Below, piece after piece: positions 7,929-16,324 of a DNA stretch of 64,000 nucleotides. The first letter of the stretch is position 1. Each line of letters opens with the position of its first letter. The notes below the pieces were generated by a model. The model made no database searches, was not told where the DNA came from, and saw only the letters and a list, made by a program, of their open reading frames with translations. Made by a program: the position numbers and the translations under genes. The DNA is from Streptomyces marincola (GTDB lineage Bacteria; Actinomycetota; Actinomycetes; Streptomycetales; Streptomycetaceae): the NCBI RefSeq assembly GCF_020410765.1, contig NZ_CP084541.1:5758001-5822000 (forward strand), read 5' to 3'.

Positions 7929-7945
7929 CCGGGGCGGCGCCCCGG
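7929..7945. terminator. GC hairpin between convergent GNAT genes
   Basis: CCGGGGC and GCCCCGG arms are separated by GGC, directly after the stop of the forward GNAT. A second GGGG/CCCC dyad follows within 20 bp. The site separates two convergent genes and probably serves both strands. Confidence 0.5.
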
Positions 7946-7977
7946 GGACCGAGGCCCCCGGGACACCGCCGGGGTGC

Positions 7978-8487
7978 TCAGACGCCGAACGCCGCCGGGT
8001 ACCGGATGGTGCCGGCGGGCACCGGGCGGCTCTCGTCGAGGGCCAGGGCCATCATGGCCTCGTCCGGTACCTCGAAGGGCGCCCGGATGCCGAAGCCGGA
8101 GGCCGGGGTGAAGCCGAACCTCGGGTAGTACGCGGGGTGTCCGAGGACGAGCACCAGGTTCTCGCCCCTGGCCCCGGCCGCGTCGAGGGCGGCGCGGACG
8201 GCCGCGGAGCCGGCGCCGGAGCGCTGGACGGCGGGGAGCACCGCGCAGGGCGCGAGCGCGAGGGCGGGCCCGCCGTCGACGTGGCAGCGGGTGAGCAGCG
8301 CCTGCCCCACCACCGCGCCGTCCGGCGCGGTGGCGACCAGCGAGAGACCGTCGATCCACGCCTCGGGATCGGCACGCAGCGCGTCGACGATGCCCGCCTC
8401 CTGCGGCGTGGGGAACGCGGCGAGCAGGACGTCCCTGATGGCGGCGGCGTCCTCGGGGGTCTCGGGACGGGTGGTCCAGGTGGTCAC
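7978..8487 (-). CDS. GNAT family N-acetyltransferase, YhbS-like
   Basis: A 169-residue protein. GTG 8487 was chosen because it begins the conserved fold (VTTWTTRPETPEDAAAIRDV) after a GGAAG-like site; the frame is open 33 codons further upstream with no family support. YhbS-type features are VVGQALLTRCHV, a broken acetyl-CoA loop (QRSGAGSAAVRAAL) and the diagnostic GHPAYYPRFGF. Substrate unknown. It converges with the preceding GNAT and lies 95 bp downstream of rsgA on the same strand. Confidence 0.85.
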   Translation of the reverse strand: MTTWTTRPETPEDAAAIRDVLLAAFPTPQEAGIVDALRADPEAWIDGLSLVATAPDGAVVGQALLTRCHVDGGPALALAPCAVLPAVQRSGAGSAAVRAALDAAGARGENLVLVLGHPAYYPRFGFTPASGFGIRAPFEVPDEAMMALALDESRPVPAGTIRYPAAFGV

Positions 8488-8582
8488 GGTGCTTCCGTTC
8501 TCGATGGTGGGGGTGGAGGGGGAGGTGGGGCCGTGGGGGCGGAGGCGGTGCCCGCCGTGCGCGGGCGTGCTGTCCCGGCGTA

Positions 8583-9692
8583 TCACTGGCGCTCCCGGAA
8601 CCGGTAGGTGGCGCGCAGCTGCCGCGTGATCCTCTTGTTCGCGGCCTCGCGGCTCGACCGCAGCCGCGCGTCGGTGCGCGAGGCCGCGTGGGCGTTCTCC
8701 CGCAGCAGCTTGCGGTAGCTGTCCAGGCGGCGCCCGGGCAGCTCGCCCGATTCGACGGCGGCCAGGACCGCGCAGCCCGGTTCGCTGCTGTGCGCGCAGT
8801 CGGCGAACCGGCAGTGCTCCGCGAGGCGTTCGACGTCGGCGAAGGTCCGCTCAAGGCCGTCCGCGGCGTCGTGCAGACCGATCGCGCGCAGGCCCGGCGC
8901 GTCCAGCAGGACGCCGCCGCCGGGCAGCGGGAGCAGTTCCCGCCACGCGGTGGTGTGCCGGCCCCTGCCGTCCGTCTCGCGAACGGCGCCGGTCGCCAGC
9001 AGCTCCTCGCCCAGCAGCTGGTTGCCGAGCGTGGACTTGCCCGCCCCCGAAGGGCCGAGCAGCACGACCGTGCCGGTCAGCGCGGAGGTGAGCGTGTCCA
9101 CGCCCTGCCCGGTCACGGCGCTGGTGACCAGCACGTCCGCGCCGGGCGCCACCTCGGCCACCTCGGCCGCGGCCCGTTCGGGGTCGTCGCACGCGTCGGC
9201 CTTGGTGAGCACCACGACCGGCCGCGCGCCGCTCTCCCACGCGAGCGCGAGCATGCGTTCCGTGCGCGCGTGCTTGAGCGGCGCGGCCAGCGACACGGTG
9301 ACCGCGACGGTGTCGACGTTCGCGGCCAGGACCTGGCCGTGCGAGGAACGGGAGGCGCTGGAGCGCACCAGGGCGGTGCGCCGTTCCAGCACCGCGTGCA
9401 GCGTCGGCATCGGCTCCGCGCCGGCCGGGCGCAGGGCGACCCAGTCGCCCGTGCAGGGCGCCGCCCGCGGGTCGGCCCGGTCGGCGGCGCCGCCGGGGAC
9501 CGCCGCCCGGACGGCGCCGGTGTCGGTGACGGCCTCGCACAGGCCGCGTTCCGCCCGCACGATCCGGGCCGGGAGCAGCCCGGCGGCGCGGTGGGGTGCG
9601 AAGGCGCGCTCGCGCGCCTCGTCCCAGCCGTAGTCCGCGAGGGAGTACGACGGGGTTCGGGAAGAGGGAGATGAAGAGGAAGACGGAGACAA
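8583..9692 (-). CDS. rsgA: Ribosome biogenesis GTPase RsgA (YjeQ)
   Basis: RsgA is a circularly permuted GTPase that helps mature the 30S ribosomal subunit. The protein has an OB-fold region (residues about 30-110, with PCTGDWVAL), G4 VVLTKADACDD, G5 VTSAVTG, G1 LLGPSGAGKSTLGNQLL, G3 LLDAPGLRAIG, and a zinc-binding C terminus (CRFADCAHSSEPGCAV). The start is uncertain: TTG 9692 follows AAAGG by 8 bp, while GTG 9737 extends the same frame without a clear ribosome binding site. The N-terminal 15 residues are a Ser/Pro tract. A 23-codon ORF with a strong ribosome binding site precedes it and could be a leader. Confidence 0.93.
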   Translation of the reverse strand: MSPSSSSSPSSRTPSYSLADYGWDEARERAFAPHRAAGLLPARIVRAERGLCEAVTDTGAVRAAVPGGAADRADPRAAPCTGDWVALRPAGAEPMPTLHAVLERRTALVRSSASRSSHGQVLAANVDTVAVTVSLAAPLKHARTERMLALAWESGARPVVVLTKADACDDPERAAAEVAEVAPGADVLVTSAVTGQGVDTLTSALTGTVVLLGPSGAGKSTLGNQLLGEELLATGAVRETDGRGRHTTAWRELLPLPGGGVLLDAPGLRAIGLHDAADGLERTFADVERLAEHCRFADCAHSSEPGCAVLAAVESGELPGRRLDSYRKLLRENAHAASRTDARLRSSREAANKRITRQLRATYRFRERQ

Positions 9693-9775
9693 CGTGGGAA
9701 CCTTTGAACGAGGGCCCCGGTGATCGCGGCACTCCACCCCGTGAGCTGTGCGGGCTCGCGGGGATGAGGATCGGG

Positions 9776-9847
9776 TCAGACCGGAGCCCGGGACGTGAGG
9801 ATGGTCCGGCGGGCCCTGCGCATGGCAGCGGCCTTGACGGCAGTCAT
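9776..9847 (-). CDS. Candidate 23-residue leader peptide upstream of rsgA
   Basis: ATG 9847 follows a strong GGGAGGTGAG ribosome binding site and opens a 23-codon frame rich in Ala and Arg (starts MTAVKAAAMRRA, contains a second RR, ends SRAPV). It stops at 9776-9778, 83 bp before the preferred rsgA start. The strong binding site compared with rsgA itself suggests it is translated and could couple or attenuate rsgA expression. No known leader family is recognised. Confidence 0.45.
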   Translation of the reverse strand: MTAVKAAAMRRARRTILTSRAPV

Positions 9848-9962
9848 CGACTCACCTCCCCGTTCGCTCACGCAGTCGACCTGGTTGTCCCTGCGCCGTC
9901 CACGCTAGCACCTCCGCCCGCCGGGGCGAACGGGTTTTTCCGGCGCGGCCGTTCCCCGGCGC

Positions 9963-10000
9963 GCGCCCTGGCGCGTCCCGGCCGGGACGCGCCAGGGCGC
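9963..10000 (-). terminator. Perfect 38-bp palindromic terminator after MFS gene
   Basis: Bases 9963-9981 are the exact reverse complement of 9982-10000, giving a 17-bp stem with a GGCC loop. It starts 7 bp downstream of the MFS stop codon and separates it from the rsgA leader. It lacks a U-run, as is usual in high-GC actinomycetes. Confidence 0.8.
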
Positions 10001-10007
10001 CGCGGCC

Positions 10008-11384
10008 TCAGGCTTTGACCTCGGTGTGCTCGGTTCTGCCCGGCGCCGCGAGCAGCAGGCCCGCCGCCGCCACCCCCACGCCGACCAGCGCGGAGAGGAA
10101 GGCGGTGCGGAAGCCGTCGACGCCGCCGGCGCCGGCGGCCACGCCCACCAGCACCGCGAGTCCCAGGGCGCCGCCCAGCTGGTCGACCGAGCGCTGGACG
10201 CCCGCCGCCGTTCCCGCGTCGTCCTCGGTGACGCCGTGCAGCGCGGCGTTCTGGAGGGCGATCAGGCCGATGCCCATGCCGGCCGCGATGCCCGCCATGC
10301 CCGGCAGCACGTCGACGACGTACGTGCCCTCGTCCGGCAGGCGCGCCAGCCAGGCGAGGCCGGCGGCGGTGCACGCCAGGCCCACCAGCGCGGTGTACTT
10401 CGGGCCGAGGGCGCCGATGAGCCGCGACACCTGCGAGATGGCGAGGAACAGGGCCGCGCAGAACGGCAGGAACGCGAGCCCCGCCTGGAGCGGACCCATC
10501 CCGAGCATGTCCTGCATGTACAGCGTGAGGAGGAAGAACGAGGTGGAGAGCGCCGCGCTCAGCAGCACCGTCACGGCGTTGGCCACGGCGCGGACGCGGT
10601 GGCGGAAGAACGCGAGCGGAACGAGCGGGTTCCGCGTGCGCGCCTCAACGGCCACGAAGGCGGCGAGCAGGAGCACGCCCGCCACCACGACGGCGGGCGA
10701 GGACTCCACCACCCCGTAGACGAGGGCGAGCGGGCCCGCCGTCAGCAGCGCCGCGCCCGGCAGGTCGAGGCGCCCGGCCCGCTCGCGCCGCCCGTCGGCG
10801 GGCAGCAGGCGCGGGGTGGCCAGGAGCACCAGGGCGACGAGCGGGACGTTGATGCCGAAGATCCAGCGCCAGTGCAGCAGTTCGGTGATGACGCCGGACA
10901 GCAGCACCCCGGCCACGAGCCCGCCGGAGGAGATGGCGCCCCAGATGCCGAGCGCCTTGGCGCGTTCCGCGGGCCCGGGGAAGAGGAGCGCGATCAGCGA
11001 CATCGCCGCGGGCGACGCCAGCGCCTCACCGGCCCCCTGGGCGAAGCGGGCGGCGACGAGCGTCGGCAGGTTGGGCGCGAGCCCGGCGGTGAGCGAGGCG
11101 AGCGCGAACACGGCGGCGCCGAGCAGGAACATCCTGCGTCGGCCGAGGAGGTCGGTGATCCGGCCGCCGAGCAGCAGCAGTCCGCCGCCGACCAGGGTGT
11201 AGCCGGTGACGACCCAGGACAGGGAGGCCGTCGGGGCGTCGAACTGCGCGCCGATGGACGGCAGCGCCACGTTGACGACGGTGACGTCGAGCGCGATGAG
11301 GAACTGGAGGAGGGAGAGGAACGCGAGGGCCGGCATCCGGCGGTCGGCGGGTGAGCCGGCTCGCGCCCGGGGAAGGGTGTTCAC
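10008..11384 (-). CDS. MFS drug/metabolite exporter, DHA2 type
   Basis: A 458-residue membrane protein with about 14 hydrophobic helices. Motif A-like GGRITDLLGRRRMFLLG follows helix 2, and the N-terminal LIALDVTVVNVALPSIG is the DHA2 (14-TMS drug:H+ antiporter) signature, with motif C-like ISSGGLVAGVLLSG. GTG 11384 follows GGAGA by 9 bp. A 7-bp inverted repeat lies 28 bp upstream. No regulator gene is adjacent; aceB ends 243 bp upstream after its own terminator. Substrate unknown. Confidence 0.88.
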   Translation of the reverse strand: MNTLPRARAGSPADRRMPALAFLSLLQFLIALDVTVVNVALPSIGAQFDAPTASLSWVVTGYTLVGGGLLLLGGRITDLLGRRRMFLLGAAVFALASLTAGLAPNLPTLVAARFAQGAGEALASPAAMSLIALLFPGPAERAKALGIWGAISSGGLVAGVLLSGVITELLHWRWIFGINVPLVALVLLATPRLLPADGRRERAGRLDLPGAALLTAGPLALVYGVVESSPAVVVAGVLLLAAFVAVEARTRNPLVPLAFFRHRVRAVANAVTVLLSAALSTSFFLLTLYMQDMLGMGPLQAGLAFLPFCAALFLAISQVSRLIGALGPKYTALVGLACTAAGLAWLARLPDEGTYVVDVLPGMAGIAAGMGIGLIALQNAALHGVTEDDAGTAAGVQRSVDQLGGALGLAVLVGVAAGAGGVDGFRTAFLSALVGVGVAAAGLLLAAPGRTEHTEVKA

Positions 11385-11412
11385 GAAGTGGGGTCTCCAG
11401 GTAGCGGAATGC

Positions 11413-11430
11413 CACGACCGCGGGGTCGTG
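11413..11430. promoter_or_regulatory. Inverted repeat upstream of MFS gene, candidate operator
   Basis: CACGACC-GCGG-GGTCGTG, with perfect 7-bp arms and a 4-bp spacer, lies 28 bp before the MFS start. Its position and symmetry suit a repressor operator of TetR or MarR type, but no such gene is in this window. Confidence 0.4.
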
Positions 11431-11562
11431 AGGACGCTTCCGTGCCGGCACGGCGAACAGGCCGCGCCGGCGGGGGCCGGGGCGGCTGCGGCCGTGGGGC
11501 GGCACACCTGGAGTTACTTCGTGACAGCGATACCCATGCGGGCATCCTAACGCGGCCCGCCG

Positions 11563-11605
11563 CGCCCCCCTGCCGCCGCCGGGCCCCGGCGGCGGCAGGG
11601 GGGCG
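11563..11605 (-). terminator. Long GC hairpin after aceB
   Basis: A perfect 20-bp stem (11563-11582 with 11586-11605) and a 3-base loop, 22 bp downstream of the malate synthase stop. The right arm is partly duplicated just outside the hairpin. Confidence 0.75.
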
Positions 11606-11624
11606 GAGGCGGCAGGGGGGCGGA
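11591..11624. repeat. 17-bp tandem duplication of a terminator arm
   Basis: GGCGGCAGGGGGGCGGA occurs exactly twice, at 11591-11607 and 11608-11624. The first copy overlaps the right arm of the aceB terminator, so a transcript could pair either copy with the left arm. Confidence 0.7.
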
Positions 11625-11627
11625 GGC

Positions 11628-13226
<1,599 letters not shown>

Positions 13227-13238
13227 GGGCGTCACTCC

Positions 13239-13270
13239 TTCAACGAGGTTGGAAACGGATATTAGTTTCC
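13239..13270. promoter_or_regulatory. Compound dyad in aceB promoter
   Basis: Two overlapping symmetric elements lie 12-44 bp before the aceB start: an imperfect TTCAAC....TTGGAA dyad (13239-13254) touching the ribosome binding site, and GGAAAC-N8-GTTTCC (13251-13270). The first shares the TTCAACG half-site with the allR-allB operator. The second ends exactly at the stop codon of the upstream gene. AllR control is likely from the family, but this site is degenerate. Confidence 0.5.
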
Positions 13271-13867
13271 TCATGATGGAAGATCAATGAGATCGCCCGG
13301 CTCGTCGACATCATCAGGCGCCCCGACGTCCCCGCACTCGACCAGCGTGACCTCCCGCCCCCGCAGGTACCCGCGTGCGCCCGCGTCACCCCGCGCCGCG
13401 GCCCGAACGCCGCCGAAGTGCGCGGAACCGATCAGCACCGGGTGCCCCCGCTCCCCGCCGTAGGCCGCCGCGGCCAGCACGTCCGGCCCCGTGAACGCCG
13501 CCGCGACCCTGCGCATCGCCGCCGCCCCGACGCGCGGCTGGTCCACCAGGGCTACCAGGGCCGCGCCCGCGGTGCCGGGCAGCGCGGCGAGCCCGGCCCG
13601 CAGCGACGAGCCCATGCCCGACTCCCAGTCGGCGTTCTCCACTACCTCGCAGCCCGTCAGACGCGCCCTGGCCCGCACCTCGGCCGCGCCGGCGCCGAGC
13701 ACGACGTGCACCGGCGCGCAGCCCGCGGCGCGCAGCGCCTCGGCCGCCGCGTCGACGAACAGCCGGCCCCGGAGCGTCAGCAGCGCCTTCGGCCGCCCGC
13801 CCAGGCGACGGCCGCCGCCCGCGGCGAGCAGCAGCCCGGCGACGGGGCGGCCCGCCGGGGCGCTTAT
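13271..13867 (-). CDS. MobA/MocA-like nucleotidyltransferase, apparent ATA start
   Basis: A 198-residue NTP-transferase of the molybdenum-cofactor nucleotidyltransferase type: VAGLLLAAGGGRRLGGRPKALL (nucleotide-binding loop), VHVVLGAGAAEV, GMGSSLRAGLA, LVALVDQPRV (metal-binding Asp) and GERGHPVLIG. The family often serves xanthine dehydrogenase maturation, which fits purine breakdown, though no dehydrogenase genes are here. No ATG/GTG/TTG exists near the conserved N terminus. At the expected place the allR stop reads GCATAAGCG, where many genes would have ATGA; GGGAGG lies 4-5 bp before that ATA. The start may be a rare ATA, a start-loss mutation, or a sequencing error. Confidence 0.8.
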   Translation of the reverse strand: MSAPAGRPVAGLLLAAGGGRRLGGRPKALLTLRGRLFVDAAAEALRAAGCAPVHVVLGAGAAEVRARARLTGCEVVENADWESGMGSSLRAGLAALPGTAGAALVALVDQPRVGAAAMRRVAAAFTGPDVLAAAAYGGERGHPVLIGSAHFGGVRAAARGDAGARGYLRGREVTLVECGDVGAPDDVDEPGDLIDLPS

Positions 13868-14655
13868 GCGTCCTCCCCGGCGTTCCCCGCCAGCGCGAGC
13901 GAGAGGTCGGCGGCGACTTCGCGCAGCAGCGGCGCCATCTTCTCCGTCGCCTCGTCGGTGACCCGCCCGGCCGGCCCCGACACCGAGATGGCCGCCGCCG
14001 TCGGCGCGTCCGGCATCGCGACGGCGATGCACCGGACGCCTATCTCCTGCTCGTTGTCGTCCAGCGCGAACCCGTTCTCCCGCACGCTCCGCAGCGCGTC
14101 GAGGAACGCCTCGGGCGTGGTGATGGTGCGTTCCGTCGCCGCCGGCATCCCGGTGCGGCGCAGCAGCGCGCGCACCTCCGCGTCCGGCAGGCCGGCGAGC
14201 AGCGCCTTGCCCACGGCGGTCGAGTGCGGCAGCACCCGCCGGCCGACCTCGGTGAACATGCGCATCGAGTGCCGCGACGGCACCTGCGCCACGTACACCA
14301 CGTCGTCGCCGTCGAGCAGGGCCATGTTCGCGGTCTCGCCCGTGGCCTCGACCAGGCGGGCCAGGTGCGGCCTCGCCCACGTGGCCAGCGGTCGCGCCGC
14401 GCTCTCCCCGAGCCGGATCAGGCGGGGCCCGAGCGCGTAGCGGCGGTTGGCCTGCTGGCGCACGTACCCGCAGGCGACCAGGGTCCGCATCAGCCGGTGG
14501 ATCGTCGGCAACGGCAGTCCGCTGCTGGCCGCGAGCTCGCTCAGCCCCGTCTCGCCTCCCGCGTCGGCCATGTGCTCAAGCAGGGCGAAGGCGCGCTCCA
14601 ACGACTGGACCCCGCCGCCGTTGGCTGCGGTCTTGCGCACGTCGGACGGTGGCAC
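13864..14655 (-). CDS. allR: IclR-family regulator of allantoin catabolism (AllR-like)
   Basis: A 263-residue protein starting at GTG 14655 after AAAGGAA. The N-terminal winged helix (residues 18-75) includes VQSLERAFALLEHMADAGG, LSELAASSGLPLPTIHRLMRTL and VRQQANRRYALGPRL. The C-terminal effector domain has TANMALLDGDDVVYVAQV, PHSTAVGKALLAGL and EIGVRCIAVAMPD. It is divergent from allantoinase and upstream of aceB, as with the S. coelicolor repressor AllR. The palindrome at 14745-14761 sits 89 bp upstream of its start and 45 bp before allB. Confidence 0.9.
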   Translation of the reverse strand: MPPSDVRKTAANGGGVQSLERAFALLEHMADAGGETGLSELAASSGLPLPTIHRLMRTLVACGYVRQQANRRYALGPRLIRLGESAARPLATWARPHLARLVEATGETANMALLDGDDVVYVAQVPSRHSMRMFTEVGRRVLPHSTAVGKALLAGLPDAEVRALLRRTGMPAATERTITTPEAFLDALRSVRENGFALDDNEQEIGVRCIAVAMPDAPTAAAISVSGPAGRVTDEATEKMAPLLREVAADLSLALAGNAGEDA

Positions 14656-14744
14656 GTCGCGTTCCTTTCGGGCGGTCAGAAGGCAGCCTACCGGGCCGCC
14701 CCTTGACGTCCCGCGCCCGTCGCCCGAGGATCGAACCCGACCAT

Positions 14745-14761
14745 TTCAACGAAACGTTGAA
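14745..14761. promoter_or_regulatory. Probable AllR operator between allR and allB
   Basis: TTCAACG-AAA-CGTTGAA is a perfect 7-bp inverted repeat with a 3-bp spacer, in the divergent region between the IclR-type regulator and allantoinase. Its shape is typical of IclR-family operators, and a close copy precedes the uraD-uraH gene. Confidence 0.7.
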
Positions 14762-14806
14762 GGCCGCGGTGTGCGGGGGGAGGCACCCGGCCGGAGGGAT
14801 GGCCCG

Positions 14807-16324
14807 TTGACCACCACCACCCTCGTCCTGCGCTCGACCCGCGTGATCACGCCCCAGGGACAGCGCCCCGCCGACATCGCCGTCTCGGGCGAGCGGATCG
14901 CCGCCGTGCTGCCGCACGGCTCACCGCCGCCCGCCGGCGCCCGCCTGGTCGACTACGGAGACGCGGCGCTGCTGCCCGGACTCGTCGACACCCACGTGCA
15001 CGTCAACGACCCGGGGCGCACGGAGTGGGAGGGCTTCGCCACCGCCACCCGCGCCGCCGCCGCCGGCGGCGTCACCACCCTGGTCGACATGCCGCTCAAC
15101 AGCGTCCCGCCCACCACCACCGCCGCCCACCTGGCGGTCAAACGCGCGGTCGCGCGGGACACCGTCCACACCGACGTCGGCTTCTGGGGCGGCGCGGTGC
15201 CCGGCAACACCGCCGACCTGCGCGGGCTGCACGAGGCCGGGGTCTTCGGCTTCAAGTGCTTCCTGTCGCCCTCGGGGGTCGAGGAGTTCCCCGAACTGAC
15301 CCCGGCAGGGCTCGAAGCCGCCATGGCCGAGACCGCGCGCCTGGGCGCGCTGCTCATCGTGCACGCCGAGGACCCGGGCCGGCTGGCCGAGGCGGCGCCG
15401 CCCGCGGGCAGCGACAGGTACGCCGACTTCCTGGCCTCCCGTCCCGACGCCGCGGAGACCGAGGCCATCGCCCTGCTGCTCGCCCTGGCCCGCCGCCTCG
15501 GGACCCGCGTGCACATCCTGCACCTCTCCTCGGCCGCCGCCCTGCCGCTCATCGCCGGGGCCAGGGCCGAGGGCGTGCGGGTCACGGCCGAGACCTGCCC
15601 GCACTTCCTCACCCTGACCGCCGAGGAAGTGCCGGACGGGGCAACGGAGTTCAAGTGCTGCCCGCCGATCAGGGAGGCCGCCAACCAGGACGCGCTGTGG
15701 CGCGCGCTGGCCGCCGGCACCCTGGACGCCGTGGTCTCCGACCACTCGCCCTGCACCGCGGACCTCAAGGTGCCCGACTTCCAGGCCGCCTGGGGCGGCA
15801 TCTCCTCCCTCCAGCTCGGCCTCCCCGTGCTGTGGACGGCGGCCCGCGCCCGCGGCCACGACCTGGCCGACGTGGCCCGCTGGACGGCCGCAGGGCCCGC
15901 CCGGCTCGCCGGCCTGCCGGGCAAGGGCGCCATCGCCCCCGGCCGGGACGCCGACATCGCCGTGCTCGACCCGGAGGCCGAGTTCACCGTCGACCCGGCC
16001 GCCCTGCACCACCGCAACCCCGTCACCGCCTACGCCGGCCGCACCCTGCGCGGCGTGGTGCGCGCCACCTGGCTGCGCGGCCTGCTGATCGCGGAGCACG
16101 GGAACGTCACCGAGCGCGCGGGCCGCCTCGTCGTCCGGCCCGGCACCGCGACCGACGTGCCGCAGGCGCGGATCGCGGACCGCGGTGGGGCAGGCGAGGC
16201 CGGTGGGGCCGGTGGGGCTCGCGAGGATGCGGGGGACACAGGGAACCCAGGGAACCGAGGGGGCGCGGGGGGCGCGCCCGCGGCACCGGCCGCGCGGCGG
16301 GACACCGGAAGGGGAACGCCATGA
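14807..16324 (+). CDS. allB: Allantoinase with a Gly/Ala-rich C-terminal extension
   Basis: Opens the hydantoin ring of allantoin to allantoate. TTG 14807 was chosen because GGAGGG lies 8 bp upstream and the fold begins immediately (TTTTLVLRSTRVITPQG). Metal ligands: DTHVHVND (His63, His65), the carbamylated Lys in FGFKCFLSPSG, LIVHAED, VHILHLSS, and VVSDHSPC with the catalytic Asp. The enzyme core ends near residue 450, the usual family length. The last 55 residues are a Gly/Ala/Arg/Asp low-complexity tail (AGEAGGAGGAREDAGDTG is part of it) with no family counterpart. It overlaps alc by 4 bp (ATGA). Confidence 0.95.
   Translation: MTTTTLVLRSTRVITPQGQRPADIAVSGERIAAVLPHGSPPPAGARLVDYGDAALLPGLVDTHVHVNDPGRTEWEGFATATRAAAAGGVTTLVDMPLNSVPPTTTAAHLAVKRAVARDTVHTDVGFWGGAVPGNTADLRGLHEAGVFGFKCFLSPSGVEEFPELTPAGLEAAMAETARLGALLIVHAEDPGRLAEAAPPAGSDRYADFLASRPDAAETEAIALLLALARRLGTRVHILHLSSAAALPLIAGARAEGVRVTAETCPHFLTLTAEEVPDGATEFKCCPPIREAANQDALWRALAAGTLDAVVSDHSPCTADLKVPDFQAAWGGISSLQLGLPVLWTAARARGHDLADVARWTAAGPARLAGLPGKGAIAPGRDADIAVLDPEAEFTVDPAALHHRNPVTAYAGRTLRGVVRATWLRGLLIAEHGNVTERAGRLVVRPGTATDVPQARIADRGGAGEAGGAGGAREDAGDTGNPGNRGGAGGAPAAPAARRDTGRGTP

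Noticed and set aside
8137..8607. Gly/Arg-rich plus-strand ORF over the YhbS-like GNAT
   Set aside because: It is the antisense of a clear GNAT gene and has no protein-like composition.
11440..11560. Tiny minus-strand ORFs before the MFS gene (for example a 7-codon frame starting at the ATG near 11537)
   Set aside because: No strong ribosome binding site and no conserved composition; too short to support as a leader.
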